Assembly: GCA_008933995.1 (NCBI GenBank)
Contig: WARS01002804.1
Location: forward strand, 62,001-126,000
From: Datnioides undecimradiatus
Taxonomy: Eukaryota; Chordata; Actinopteri; Lobotiformes; Datnioididae
DNA: 64,000 nt
Direction: 5' to 3'
Part shown: positions 11,806-25,029 of the stretch, in pieces
Layout: each line of letters begins with the position of its first letter
How positions within the stretch are numbered: the first letter of the stretch is position 1
Notes under the pieces: model-generated
Database searches by the model: none
What the model was told of the DNA's origin: nothing
The model's input: the letters and a program-made list of their open reading frames with translations, nothing else
Position numbers and translations under genes: made by a program

Positions 11806-11991
11806 GCGGAAGTGTCTGAGTGGTTTTGAAGATGATCAACGCCCGAGAAGTGATTCCTTACCAAGAGCAAAAACACTTGACTCCGTCTAAAATTCCTTGT
11901 TCAGTATGCCATGTGGGGGAGTCATCTAAATGCTAACAACGTTGGCTGAGTCACATCGTCGGCCGGGAAACACATGTAAGACCCCCTGCGT

Positions 11992-11992
<1 letters not shown>

Positions 11993-12035
<43 letters not shown>
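11993..12035. repeat. (CA)n microsatellite
   Basis: About 21 CA units. A second array of the same phase starts 85 bases downstream. Confidence 0.95.
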
Positions 12036-12037
<2 letters not shown>

Positions 12038-12116
12038 GTTTAGCCCGACACACACAAAATAAAAACAAATGTCTTTTGATTGTTTGTTTATTAATGACCT
12101 GAGCAAACTCTGCATT

Positions 12117-12119
<3 letters not shown>

Positions 12120-12170
<51 letters not shown>
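12120..12170. repeat. (CA)n microsatellite
   Basis: About 25 perfect CA units, one of the longest arrays in the window and likely length-polymorphic. Confidence 0.95.
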
Positions 12171-12171
<1 letters not shown>

Positions 12172-13861
12172 CCAGCTGGGCCACTAGCTGCTATAATCCG
12201 GTCCTGCTCTGTTCAGATGCTCCAGCTCGGGGTTTTGCTGCTGCAATGCAATTTTCAAACAACCCAGCGTTTGTTTGTTTTTCGTTTTCCTGACCATCTG
12301 GCGCAACGCAACACAAAGCGCGGCTGTAATTATTGTGAGAACCATCAGAAACCAACAGCAGAGCGGCTGGGAGCCTCGTCCGTACGGAGCGCTGCAGGAA
12401 GTGAGTCATGGTGGATCAGGAGCCGGTGACGTGGCGACGTGGTTTCATGCTGTAAATAAATTGATTTTAAGTAAAAGCACAAACTGTTGATGTCCTCTTA
12501 ACACGCTTCCACCAGGTCCTCGGATCCTGCAGTTGCACCCAAAAAGTAAATTTTGAACACGTCTCTCTGAGAGCCTTTCTGTCGGAAAACCCATGCAGGT
12601 CGCTTAATGTTAGGATTAAAATAAGAATATTACATAACTAACACACCTTAAGTTCATTGGTTGTAAACATGTCACTACTGTGCAGAATTTTGGTTCCAAG
12701 GGTTTATTGGCCCTTGTGCAACAAGAAGAAGTGAAGATGCGTCGCCTTTCGCCTCACCATTACCGCGTAGTGTGTGTGTTTGTGTGTGTTGTGTGTGTGT
12801 TTGTGTGCATGAAGAACCACATCAGTGTCAGGAGGATATAACCAGGAGAGCGCCCCGAGACTCGGTGATGGAGGGTTTGTGAATCCTCGCCGCCCCTCCC
12901 TTCTTTCTCTTTCCCTCTCATTCTTCTTCTTCTGTACTGCAGGACTCTGACCTTTCTTGGGTCTGAATCATGAAATGTCAGAGGGTGCTCGTAATGTCAC
13001 GACAGCTCACCGGGCGAGGATGGACGGTTGTTATGGCGACAGCAACACGTTTGGAAAGGCTTCTCCAGCCGAGTGAGAAAAACCAGCCGTCATCGCTAGT
13101 CACGCACGGAGATCGCGGCAGGCTTTGAAGCAAGAACTTCAAGTGTGAGTAGACACTGGACTCCACTCACCTGCATGAGACTCCGTGATGCTGTGGCGTT
13201 CACATCAGCTGCAGCATCCAACTGCCAACCGATCGCTAATAATGAAGGATCAGCCATGGTCTTGTTCAGAGATCCTCCTCACACCTCCTCAACCTGGCGC
13301 CAAACCACAACTTAACCCAATCCTCAACATCCGGTCCAAACCTACAAAAAAGTAAAATATTAATCGTGAAGCTTTTATTTTGAAAGTCTGTTACATTTCT
13401 GGAGCCTTGAACTTAGCAGAACTGATCCTGACAGAGGGTCTTCCAAGGAAGTTCGAAGCTGCCACATAAATGCAACCAATTGGTTAATTGCTTAGCTGAA
13501 GTTGCACCACAAACCTAAAACTCAACTTAAGTAGGCTTTTTATTACTTCAAACCGCCGCGTCACACCGGCTGCCTCACTTGCGCTTCGGTTCGGTTAGTG
13601 AAGCGCAGTTTTCCCGTGACACGGATCCTGAGTTGTAATCCTGACTGACTTGATTTAGCATCGCTTTTGAGGCCTGCCGGCGGCTCCGCTCCTTCCAAAA
13701 AGCGCCAATCTGTCCACAGCTTATCTCAAATTGAAGTTCCCACGTAATGCTCTTCCAAATAAAGGGGGAATCCTATTCGAGCTCTGGAGCACGATGACAT
13801 GTAATAGAGTGAAAAGATGACTTCCTGTTGCAGGGATTCATTTCGCCATCCTCTCTACCCG

Positions 13862-13862
<1 letters not shown>

Positions 13863-13911
<49 letters not shown>
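13863..13911. repeat. (CA)n microsatellite
   Basis: About 24 perfect CA units in intergenic DNA. Confidence 0.95.
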
Positions 13912-13913
<2 letters not shown>

Positions 13914-15398
13914 CTCTGCGGAGATGATATAACTCATATAGCCGATAAGAGCGGGTCTGTTGTGCTGCCTGGGAAAATGAAATAAAATGCGCCGGCGCGG
14001 CGGTCAGACGCTCTCCAGGAACGACCACGAGTGTGCGACTCTTTTGTCCTCCGTCGCCTTGCCTTTCGCTCTTTGTGTCCGTCGCTTTGACTCCGCTGGA
14101 TGCGATTGTCTGCTCGATTATTCCTGTCTGAGTCCTCTCTCCTTTCTGCCTGTACTTATAAAACACAAAGAGCATTGTGTGTGTCCCTCTACGCCCTGCT
14201 CCTGCTCAAATGCATTAGAGAAACAGTTTATATATGTGTGTGTGTGACACTATGGAAAGGATCCACACACAGATTTGACCTTTATGGTAATATATAGTAT
14301 GGCAGCTTTAAGAAGAGGGCATCGCTGTCCATTAAAATCAATGCTGTGGCTAATCACTGACATATCCCAGCCTGTGCTAATCAATATCCCCCAGGCATTT
14401 GTTTTATATTTTGTTTTTTTTAATGTTTTTTCTCATAAAAAAACAACACTAGCATTACAAAAACAGTTAAAATCACCCCATAAATTATCAATATTTGATA
14501 GAGATGTTGCTTAAAACATTTAACACAGTGAAAGAGGAAAGATAAGTTTAATAAATGGGGGGGAAAAAACATTTTTTGTGCTAATTTTCATTAAAAAAGC
14601 ACCACGGTGGTGTTATGCAAACACATTTCAACGGTTACAGTCCTGAAAATGAATAAACAAATATTTAACTCACTCACAGTGGACAATAATATTAATTTGC
14701 AGTATTTTACGGCAGCATTAGGACATTTTTGTCTATTATAGCTAACGCAGCGCTCTGTTCGCACACACCAGACAACATTGATAAAAACCCTAATTTTAGC
14801 TCAAACTTCATTCAAACTCAACTCACATCATTGTTTTATTACATTTTAAAATCTGGGTCAAATCCCTGCAGCCGGGATTTAAAACATCTTGGAGAGCCTG
14901 CCTCCTACAGCAGCAGATCAGTGCCCACGTTCCTGGACCGGGATGCTCAACGGTCACCTGCAGGTGTCGTGTTTTGGTGTCTATTTACTTCTGGCCACAT
15001 GCTTTAATCAGGGATAGAGTCATAATGTGTGCATGCATATGTATTCTTATGACTTAGTCAGTGTTACACAGCATATTGGCACGTTTTCCAGCAATAAGCT
15101 TCCTCTTAAGGATCCATTAGGTTAAGCAGAATTAGGGACTTTCTCTGGATGTGCGTCTCGAGCAAAGACCCAGTTTCTGTCCCGATGACTCGTTTATCCG
15201 GCGAGTATTCGCTCGGATGAATGAATTCCCCCATAAAATATTCTCAGCATTAATGGCTTGTGATGGAAGCTGTAAATTTGCGTTAAAGTGAAGCGGCCAT
15301 CTTGAGGTTTTGGCATTTCAATTATCCACAACACCCGGCGCGGCACACTCTGTCATTCTGTCAACTTTAATGTTTTAATATTCTCCTTTAAAAGCCCG

Positions 15399-15400
<2 letters not shown>

Positions 15401-15436
<36 letters not shown>

Positions 15437-15500
15437 GACACACACTTGAATACACTGAGTATACACGCTGAGCGCAAACACACACACACACACACACACA
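15401..15500. repeat. Interrupted (CA)n cluster
   Basis: Two CA arrays (about 15401-15432 and 15479-15500) are separated by degenerate ACAC-rich sequence, suggesting one older array broken by substitutions. Confidence 0.9.
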
Positions 15501-15844
15501 AATTTTGATTTATGGTCGGAGTCGTGCCTCAGCGACTAACCAGAGTCAAATATTTATGTGAAGCCAAATGAGTGACGTTCTCGTGCTTTTCCAAGTGAGG
15601 CTGTGAGGAGGGATAATTCAGTGGGCAATCCATTTGAGGAGCAAGCAGGTTTTCGGGAGAGCACGGATCAGGACGTTGATGCTGGCTGTAATGTGTGATT
15701 ATCCTGATCATATACATACATACGCATACACACGGGCCCGGAAGTCTCTAACACTGCCACATGAACCGGGAAGTATTCAGGAGGTTTGTGGATTCGGAAA
15801 CATTTAAGAAGCTTTGACGTGTGTTGAGAATGAATACTTGACTG

Positions 15845-16110
15845 CTCCTGGTTACCTGAACCCCCTCATCGAGGTCTTCACCCCATCCCGCGCTCTACAC
15901 TCAGCCAATGAAAGACGTCTAGTCCCAACATCGAAACAGGTCACGAGCTAGACTCTTCTCCTCCGTCGTCCTCCAGTGGTGCAATGAGTCACCTACGTTT
16001 GATCTGCAGAGTCCCTCACAACCTTCAAGACGCCGCTTAAGACCCTTCTCGTAACAAGCGCTTGACATCAGCTCTACCCGTCGACACCTTGGTCCAACTG
16101 CACTTGCTTT
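15845..16110 (+). mobile_element. Decayed LINE, 3' coding end
   Basis: In one plus-strand frame near 15952-15990 the DNA reads RLFSSVVLQWCNE, and near 16005-16050 AESLTTFKTPLKTLL. These match the C-terminal tail of non-LTR retrotransposon polyproteins that recurs in fish genomes (pattern SSVVLQWWNELP then ESLTTFKKxLKTHL). Stops and frameshifts separate the parts and no reverse transcriptase core is present, so this is a dead, 5'-truncated copy. The clade (L2-like or other) cannot be fixed by eye. Confidence 0.6.
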
Positions 16111-16549
16111 TCCTGCCGAGATCCTTGCTGTACTTATTCTATACGTACATGATTTTGGATGAAAGGCTCGCTGTAGGATTGTAGAAGATTCTGCACTTTG
16201 TCTTGGTCAGCAATCCAATTCAAGCAAATTTGGGACATGGACCAACTTAACTCCTACGTACAAAAGGTCAGATTCATTTCAGCTGCTCCCCTTTCATCGA
16301 ATCATGCGTTCAGGCGACACTCAGGTGGATGCGACTGACTCATCGGAGGCTCATTCGAGTAACTCAACTTTGACTGTTACATGGGCCACACAGGGAAGAC
16401 GGGAACACCAGGGGACGGGCCCACAATGTGGACCTGGGAGAAGAAGCAGTGGCAGAAAACCAAAACCAGGGAGAAAACATTGATTCAAAACCTTCAGGGA
16501 AAGCAGAAAACACACACTGAAGCACAGCAGGAACACTAAGCACAGATCT

Positions 16550-16710
16550 GCTAAGGATCTAAAGGAGTGACAAACAAGACAGAGTAAGGTAAGGCTAACA
16601 AGCTACAGGTGAAGCTAATGATCTAATCACCTTAGGAAGCAAGTATGCAAAGACACATGAAGGGGAAAACACTCTACACACCACTAAATAAAACAGGAAA
16701 TGGACTTTTG
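16550..16710. repeat. Possible dispersed repeat fragment
   Basis: A-rich sequence with GACAAACAAGACAGA, ACAGGTGAAGCTAATGA and AATAAAACAGGAAATGG resembles low-complexity ends of fish transposons. Only one copy is visible here, so the assignment rests on general resemblance. Confidence 0.3.
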
Positions 16711-18749
16711 CTCAAACCATAACACAGACAGTGTTCAGCTGGGATAAATATGGCAGTGCTTCGAGTTTTTAGCATGTTGTTGCTAACCGAGAAGCGCTAT
16801 GAAAGCAGGAAACATGGTGTCCGAAGTGAAAGAAGAAGTCAAAGTGTCAAAAGTCAAACTGGTAGTCCGAGCAAAGATAAGAGCATGGCAAGACTAAGGT
16901 CAAATCTGTGTTTTTGGCATATCCAGACCGAATTTACAAACCAAGACAGCAGAAAAACCTGATCTGAGTCACACGTGAAGGTGGTTCGAAGTGTGATTCA
17001 ATTTGGTTTGCTACGGGTCGCTCAGGTCGTATATTAAAATGTCTTTTCCGTCAATAACAACGATAATATCAAATCCAGAGCGGTGGAAGTGAATCAGGGC
17101 AGTTAAATTGATGAGTTTTCCAAGTTGACTACTGGCGCCTACATCGTTACCACAGCAACCAACGCAGATTGAGTTGGTGACGCCTGGGCACACGAATCCG
17201 ATCTGATCGCTTGCAAATAACTGTGCAGAGGGCAGTACGCGGGAACTGGATCAGCTGTACCCAGAGCACGATCGGGCAGGCCAGGCCAGGAGCGACCACA
17301 CCATCAGGAGAGCAATGCATCAAGCTTAGTTCCCTGAGAGAGAGCGAAGAGCAGCTTCATCTCACAGACAGAATTTGCTAAATAAAGGACGAAGGCCGTC
17401 TTGTGGCGTCTCAGTGGACGAGAGGCAGTGTTTAAAACCACTCCTCAGGAGGGGCGAACAAGGCCAAACATTTGGGTCGGGCAGGAAAATACGAGCATTT
17501 CACGGAGGAGCGTATTTACTGTTGAGTCCAGGTTTGAGATTGATTTGATTCCAGCAGCAAAACGAGCCCAAAAACACATCAACGCTCTCCGAGAACCACT
17601 TGAAGGCCAAAGAAGACCAGAGAAGAGTCGAGTCATGACGTGGACTTTGCCCCTTAGTCACCTGACCTGAACATTTATGGCGACAAACATTCAGTGACAT
17701 GACATCGTCGCATCACGCTGGGAAAACATGAGTCATCGGGTTTTACCCAAGTGTGAAGTCCACGCTGGCGAGTGAGTGCATGATGTCATGAGGAGGTCAC
17801 GCCAGGTTTTCATTGTTTCTTTATCTCCTGCTTTGCGCCGCAGTTTCTCTGATGCGTGCTTTTTATGCTTTCCAGCAGACGTCAGATGTTTTGTGTTTAA
17901 ATAATGAAACGGTTTTTGCTCTCTTGGTGTTTCCTGTCATTTGCCGGCGACTCCCAACGGTCCTGTTGAATTTTGCATGTCTATTTCTAAAATAGAAAAA
18001 CATCATTTTAGTAGTTTTCTGAAGTTTTGTGGCAGGAAATATGACCGGTCAAACTATGAGATGCTGGAAAAGTGACTTGTTTTGGTCTCAGCGACAGCTC
18101 ATACTGCACAACACAAAGCACAGAAGAAAACCTGTTGCTCAACCGTTTGTTTGTCCATATCACGCAAGAACACGCACACATTCATTTACACAGGTGCGTG
18201 CATCGCGCATTGTTACCTTTTGACATAATTCAAACTGCAGGTGCAATTAAAGTAAGAAACGACGAAGCATTACGGATCAGTGAGCAGAACAAAGCGATGA
18301 CTGCAGCTGCAGAGCTGCAGGAGGTGTGCAGGAGAACATACACAATACATCTCCACCCTCAGTCCCTCTAACTATACATTAGTCTTGAAAACAAATGAGC
18401 ATCAGTTCTGCTCCAGAAACTCCAATTTAACTGAACTTCACCATAATTAGATCCCTCGTCATGTTCCCTCTGCTTTCCCCTCTGCCGTGCCTCAACTGTC
18501 TCTCTCCCTCCTGACTTCACAGAAAGAGCTGTTTATCTCCGCTCTGAGGAGCTGAACCCTGCTGAGAACCTGAACTGCTGGTGACTTTCGGGCGTCTGTA
18601 GCAGAGACGCTCAGGCTGGGGTTGAATTTTAAGAGACTGAAAGTTTCCTTCTCGGAGGAGTCGACTTTGTTTGACCACAGGCGGCAACCTCTAAATGAAA
18701 CCAATGTGGAAATGTCAAAACTAAACACTGCAGTTACTCGAATGACCAC

Positions 18750-18860
18750 TAGAGGCAAAAGTGAGTTAGCTCCCATAGACCCCTATGTAAAACTGCCAAC
18801 CTTTACAGCAGCAGTAAACATGTTTATGACCTTGTACAATTTAATGAACATGATTTCATT
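18750..18860 (+). repeat. Possible dispersed repeat fragment
   Basis: The stretch around TAGCTCCCATAGACCCCTATGTAAA and TTTACAGCAGCAGTAAACATG resembles a short interspersed sequence seen often in fish non-coding DNA. No second copy was identified in this window. Confidence 0.3.
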
Positions 18861-21800
18861 GATTTGCTGTTTCAAGACGCCGGTGTGACCGAGCCTTAGG
18901 CAGCAGGCAGGTGTAATTTCGAGGCTGTAGAGCTTGTTTCAGTGCAGTTATGATGGAAAGTCACAGTGAGGTCAAGTATTCACCAACATCATCACACATG
19001 ACTATAACCGGGCCCATGAATGCAACATGGTGCTCTAGTTTCATACGTCTTCGCCTCTGAAAGACAGTAATGTTGGTAGAAATCATGGACGCCCCTGCAG
19101 GTCTGAGAGGAGCAAAGCCCGCATCATAAAGTCACGTAATAATCTAATGTTCCTGCACACGCTGCTCCGCAAAAACCATGAAAACAGAGCTTCGCACCTG
19201 ACTGGGCAGGCAGGTGGGAAGCTGCTGCTTCCTCTCCGCCAACACAGGAAACAAAATATTGAACGCAGAGGAGGAAAAAAAACCACGGGCGCCACAGTAA
19301 AAATACAGTTTCGTGGATGGAAAAGTCATCGTAGGAGCTGAGTTTTGAGCAGCTGATGTGCACTCAGTGAAACCTTTCAGCTGCTGCGATGGGTTTTCTT
19401 TTCTCCCACCAGACTTAAAGGCAGCAGGGGCCCATCCTCCCCACCTTCATCACTCTCTCTTCACTCCATTGCTCCCAATACAGAGAAGATAAATCAAGTG
19501 CCACGAGTCCGTTGATGTGAGGGGAAATAGATGGGCCGTTTGTTGACAAAACTCATTTTCCCACTTCCAGGTAATAAAGCACACCGCGTCGTGTTTTTCC
19601 TTTTTCTTTCTTCGTCTTCTGTTTTCAGCTGTAGCTGGAGGTTTGCCACCTCATCCGCCTTCCTCCCTGTGCCACTCGTTTGTCTTGACAAATGGGTGTG
19701 TTTGGTAGCAGACGGTCACCGTGATTGGACCGGCGCGCGCTCACACACACATCCACACATTTACGTTCAGTCTGTCTGCTTAGAGGCACCTGCTGTAGCC
19801 CGCGAACAGGTGCGCTCTGCTAATAAACTCAGCGGGAGCACTGAATCTGCTTTTATTTTGCTGTCTCTATTATCCCTCTCCCTATCTCTCTTGCTTTCTC
19901 TTCCCCACCTTGTTTACTCCTAACCAGGTGCAGGAGTTCACCAAACCCCGAGCCAAAAATATGCATCAAATAACTCCAAAATGTTCCCAAAGTGGCGACA
20001 GGGAATAAGCCGCGAGCAAGCTGTAATTGATACCCATGTGATTAGAACAAACGCACGCGTCCATCAGTGTCCACAGAAGTATGCATTGGGCGTTCGTACG
20101 TACACCCAGCTCCTCCCGCCTCAGCCTCCTCTCTCTTTCTTTATATCCGCACATCCCTCCTCGCCTGGAGGGGCGGTTAGACTGAATGCGCGGACAGTTT
20201 GCCGGTTACGCCACATTGATCACCGCTGAAATGAAGAGTCTCGGGAGGGTAAAGCTGTCGGATGTCTCTCTCCCCGCCGTAATTCGATTGCTAAGAAGCT
20301 CCGTGGCAGAAATCCAGTTTGAATGAAGCCGGAAAACGTCGAGTGTCAGCGATGGATTTGGACCACAGAGGAATAAAGTGGAAGCTCCTGGGTGTAAAAA
20401 TGAAGTAGCGGGATCAATATTGGGAGCTAAACTGTTTAAAATGGTAAAGGGGATTTGGGGGAAATTGAAACTGAATATTAAATAATATATTTAAGATAAT
20501 TTATCGGCTGTGCAAGGCTAGCAGTAGTGATAACCTTCTTGATTATGCATGAAAACTGCACGAACAGGAGGGTTTACTCTTACTCTTTCCGTGCAGCCGA
20601 CAGTTAGCTCCGTGCCACGTTGAGTTTGCGTCATCTGACGGCAGCCCCGGCCCTTTAATGTTTGCCACTTGTCCCGTTAGCTGACATTTGCAAACTGGTG
20701 AGCCGGGAATGCAAATAAATCACCCTCTAATCCCTGTCACCACCGGCGGGTTTCTCGCCAGACACACAAACACACCGCTGCTTTTAAAGCGAGCCCGGTG
20801 CCAAACGGCCAATTTTCAAGGTGTAAGAGAAGCATAATGTGACAAATTACTGCTCCCGGGGAGGCAGAAGTACAGCTGATCATGTTAGTTTTCAAATCTG
20901 CTGGCTGTTCGGAGGCCAAAGCGCCAGCGATGCAGTGGAGGCAGATTTCTGGCCTCCTCAACTTTCACGTCCCCTCTGAACTCACAGTGAACTTCCCTCT
21001 TTCTCCTGCCTCCTCGCCGCCCGGCGCTATAACTCATTTTTCTCTCAGAAACTATTGATCTTTTTCTTTCCCTGGTGCAGCTATGAATAAATCACAAGGA
21101 AGTGACAGAGAGGCTGCTGTGGCTGGCAGACGCTGAAGGACTGTGTGCGCCGACTTTCAACGGGGCTGTTTGAAGGCGCCTGGAAACACCTGGTAGCCAT
21201 CACAGCTGCAGGGCTGGCCCGGCGGGACGGAGAGACGACAGGAGACATATTTTTGTCATATCACGGCTGTGCTCGCATGTTGATCTAACGCTCAGTCTGT
21301 GTCTCGTGGAGGGGGGGGGGGACAAGACCAAGGACTTTAATGTGGACTAAGTGTTTTAGCTGACCGCCCTACCTGCTGAACCTGCTTCTCACTTCTGTTT
21401 TTAACTCATTAAATGATTGGCGAGATGTAAGACTCTGTGCAAAATGTGCAAATCCCCCCAAAACCCATCAAATATGCATATCAAATTCTGTTACTTGATG
21501 GTTGCAGGAGCTGTACTCTGTGGACTGAGCCTCTCAGCGGTGTGCAGTGATGTTTTAGGCAATCCTGCGCTTCCAGCCTCGTTGCAATGATTTGAGGAAG
21601 ACCAGCCATGCACAAAGCAAGGTGCACAAACAAAGGCAGGTCCTGAACTCACTTCATGTTTCTGTGGATGCACGGGAACGAAGCGCTGCAGCATCTGCCT
21701 TAAGACACATTATCTTCGATGGTAATTTAACGGGTTTTAAATCAAATGCTCAACAATCTCATTTCCACTGACTTTGTTCGGTTATCCTCTTTCGTATGAG

Positions 21801-23367
21801 CTCTTAAATTAAAGTGATTTGATTTAATTCATAGGCATTTTAAAGCTACGCGGCGTCCACGGCTTCAGGTCGGCTCATGATGCAACACCACCCTCCCCTG
21901 CTGTCGGATTTGCATTTGTGTACACACGTCAGGGTCAGCGCGGTGCGTTTCATCATCCGCCTTCACTCCGTCAGTTGGGGAGGATTTACGTTTGTGCTGA
22001 GTAAGCGCTTTCCCACACACCCCTGTAGCCACGCCCCGCCAAATCAAATGTCACACGACCTCCTGGGGTATTAATCACACTCACACACACAAACACACAC
22101 GCACACTGTCAGACCCAGGAAGAAAAAGAGACTCAAGGTCACGTAGGATTGGTTTTCTGGAAACACATACAAACCGTAAACATACACTCGAACTCTAGAT
22201 GTTGAGTTTGTGATCATGCACCCTCCCAGAGATCATAAACACATATTTCAGCATAGCAAAGTGTCTTTTTTCATGCTTTCCTTTGTTTATTAATGTCTTA
22301 CTAGTATGTTTATCCCCTGTGCAGCTGAACATTGTTCACACCCAAAGAACTGTGACCGAAGTTCTGGTGGAGATCCAAACATCTGGGGGGATATCAAATA
22401 TGGGACGCTGAAATTATTCACAAGTTATGCAGAATATTGTTTAAATATTGGATCTGAGCTGGAACAAGCTGCTACGGTGCACAGTATACTGGAAAACACC
22501 AGTAATTAAGGAGAGTGACTAAGGTCCACGGTCACTTTGACGCCCCATACTTCAGAAATAACCAGCTTTCATTCGCTGCGTCAACAAAAAGCAGTTTTAT
22601 TCTTAAAACTGGGCTCTTACGGCTTTTGAAAGGGTGTCTGTGGAAATGTAATAGGTGGTGCAACTTGTCACGATCACGCCGATGTAACTGATGTCACAGG
22701 AGTGAAATGCATTGATCAGATGCTACGCTTACACCTGTGCTGAATGACAGACCAGGTTGGACATGAGGAGACTGTAAAATGAAATTAGTGCATGAAACAA
22801 ACATTAATCTCATCTTTTCAGCATGTTTTCTATTTTCCTCATTTATTCTATTCTATTATTCCATTAACATCATCTCACTTTTCTTCTTTTGCAACGGGTC
22901 ACGTCACACGACCTGGGGAATTAGCGCCACCTGGTGCTTATCTCGATAAAGCAGCTGATTAACAGTACTGGACGGGAACATAAATAAATGCATTTGCACT
23001 TTTCTTTTCTTAATACTTTGTTACAATGTTTGCTGAAGTGAAAACCAAACTATCACATGCTGATTTGGGTCTGCCAGAGTGATGCACTAACATGTTTTCA
23101 TTATTACGACCTGCGGTTTGAATCAGACCGCTGTGAAAGATCTAGGACTCTTAAAAGTTGCAGGGGAACGCTGGATATGAATGAGAGGGCGTGAGGCTGT
23201 AAAAGCAGAGAGATGACACATGAGCGATGACCGCACTTGAGGAGAACAAGTGGAGTCCGAGGAGAGCGTCTCTGCCGAAGAGAGAAGCAGCTCTGCAGGC
23301 AGGATCTTTTAATTCAGCCGACCGTACAGAAGCACTCAGTAAGAAACGGTCATAAACAGACATGAAC

Positions 23368-23373
23368 TTTATT
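23368..23373 (-). terminator. Candidate polyadenylation signal AATAAA
   Basis: Canonical AATAAA on the minus strand about 1.15 kb after the SAM gene stop codon. Such hexamers occur by chance, so it is only a candidate. Confidence 0.3.
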
Positions 23374-24376
23374 AGTTTACAAATGTGCAGCACTGACGCC
23401 GGCAACACACAGATCATAAATAAAGGAGACGCCGAGGTTTGAGGACAAGTTAATATCACAGTAACCAGCGTGTGTCACGAATACAGAAACAAGCATCGTG
23501 TGTAACAGGATTCACTGTGGAAAGAAACAATGCACCGTTTGTTGTTGATCAGCATAAAGACACAGGGAGCGCAACGGCAGAATCAAACCAAACGGGATCA
23601 GTCAAGTCAGTTTCAGTCAGCGTGTGTGTGTGAGGAAGTGAAAAACAACCAGGAATGAATTAATCAATCAATGATCAATACATTTAGAACAATCAACATC
23701 ATCTGAAGACAAACTATGACATGCAAACAGTTTAATATTTGTTTTTAGCTGGAAAGTGGCATCGAGCTAACTGACACTTTTGATTTTCTGAGATCTGTCA
23801 ATCAAGTGCTGTTTTCAGCACAACAGCACACTGATGGGCTAAACGCTAATGCTAGCACTGCAGCATTAGAAAGCAAAATGCCGATGCCGTGCAAGTGTAG
23901 TGTCTGCCATGCCCCGTGCATCTTTTAGCGTATTAGCGTGCTAATATTAGCCTATTAGCCGCTCTAAAGTGCAGCTGGGGGTGCATTCGGTTTCGCAGCT
24001 GCCTGATCATATTCATATTTGATAAAAGGCTTGAGTTTAAAAGTGAAAAGCACCAAATTTCAATTAAAAAACACACAGACTGGAAAAGTCAGTGGATCAT
24101 CAGAGCGATCGAGCCTCTGAGGATCTTCAAGGTTTCATTACATTTACATTTACTGTCTACTGAGATGTTTCAGTCTTTCAACAAAGTGGTGGACCGCCAG
24201 TTAAACTGACAACGCGCTCCTTAACAGCTAAAAGTGTGAAGCAACTGTAGGCGAAGAGTAAAGAGCAACGGACAGAGGGTTTAAGAAAAAGACACAGAGA
24301 CGAAAACAGACCTCGTCCGTCTGCGCAGGTCAGATTTCACACAGGAAATGGTTTTCCTTCTCTCTTCATTGATTCT

Positions 24377-24400
24377 CCTCTCTCTCTCTCTCTCTCTCTT
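24377..24400. repeat. (CT)n microsatellite
   Basis: About 12 CT units ending in TTCAG. It looks like a plus-strand splice acceptor, but no coding frame follows. Confidence 0.9.
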
Positions 24401-24516
24401 CAGCTTCCCCTTGTTATTTCCATCACTCCCACTTCTCTCCCTCCGTCACACGGATGAATGAATGGATGGAAAAATAAAAAGTATGCAGCAGCTCCTCTGG
24501 AGATATTTATCTCACG

Positions 24517-24533
24517 TTATGGATGAAAACACT
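24517..24533 (-). CDS. samd12-like: SAM-domain (SAMD12-like) gene, last coding exon
   Basis: The minus strand has an excellent acceptor (CTCTCCTCCTCTTCTCTCCAG, ending at 24534) followed by AG TGT TTT CAT CCA TAA. With the phase-1 G left by the preceding exon it completes a Glu codon and adds ECFHP and a stop, so the protein ends LNDMCSECFHP. Only 17 bases of this exon are coding; the remainder is 3' UTR. The intron between 24534 and 24888 is 355 bp. Phase agreement and the strong pyrimidine tract are the support. There is no transcript evidence. Confidence 0.65.
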
Positions 24534-24888
24534 CTGGAGAGAAGAGGAGGAGAGAATAAATAAAATGTGAGTTAAGCAGCTGGTTTCTGTCAAACGCTAC
24601 AGAAGAACTAAAACAGTAATGCCTTTAATACACGTCTGTGTTTGATTGGCAATGAAATATTTAGTTCAGACTGTGCAGTAAAGAAAGCAGCCAGTCAGAC
24701 ATTAATATCCTCTACATCCACGCCTGATTTCCTGGGAATTTCCATGCATATTGCATGTTGGTCCACACCTCCAAACGCTATTTTTTGATGCAGTGTTGAG
24801 CAGGAAAATGAAAACGGCTACGTCCCGCAACTGTGTATTAGTTTGGTGCTTGCTACCCCCTGAAGATGAAGTCGTTTGGCGTGCTCAC

Positions 24889-25029
24889 CGGAGCACATGT
24901 CGTTGAGTTCACTGATTTCTTCCTGAACTCTGAGGAGGAGGAGGTCCTGCAAGATTTCCTGCTGCTGCTCCTCAGCCTCCACCCCGAGGAGCTCCAGGTG
25001 ATGATCCTTTAATCTCAGCAATGTGCGGC
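24889..25029 (-). CDS. samd12-like: SAM-domain (SAMD12-like) gene, middle coding exon
   Basis: This exon encodes the second half of a sterile alpha motif: RTLLRLKDHHLELLG, then EILQDLLLLRVQEEISELNDMCS. The acceptor CATCTCTGCTTCAG ends at 25030 and the donor is CCG|GTGAGC at 24888; entry and exit are both phase 1. The pattern (HDI)xGRxLLRL...LE..G......ILQ..L.L.V.EE matches the SAMD10/SAMD12 family, related to fly Aveugle, whose SAM domain binds the CNK scaffold in Ras-Raf signalling. By eye identity to human SAMD12 is only about a third, so this may be a paralog. Reading through the donor adds a short Gly-Glu-His tail that I take as intron. Confidence 0.85.

Larger units (their letters stand above)
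8641..23340. other. Intergenic region between ext1 start and SAM gene end
   Basis: About 14.7 kb with no recognisable exon on either strand. It holds several long CA microsatellites, a G16 run at 9260-9275, a G-rich segment at 11766-11805, a decayed LINE coding end near 15845-16110, and scattered repeat-like fragments (about 16550-16700 and 18750-18860). The rest is non-coding DNA in which I see nothing specific. Distal enhancers would not be detectable by eye. Confidence 0.6.
23341..24516 (-). other. Probable 3' UTR of the SAM-domain gene
   Basis: Directly downstream of the TAA at 24519-24517 on the minus strand there is no further open frame of note. A minus-strand AATAAA (plus TTTATT at 23368-23373) could be the polyadenylation signal, giving a 3' UTR of about 1.2 kb. 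A (CT)n run lies at about 24377-24400. The 3' UTR extent is inference from position and one signal. Confidence 0.4.

Noticed and set aside
17390..17700. Possible Tc1/mariner transposase remnant (SPDLN-like word near 17657)
   Set aside because: Only one short word resembles the DDE-region SPDLNPIE motif. No supporting flanking residues or inverted repeats were found.
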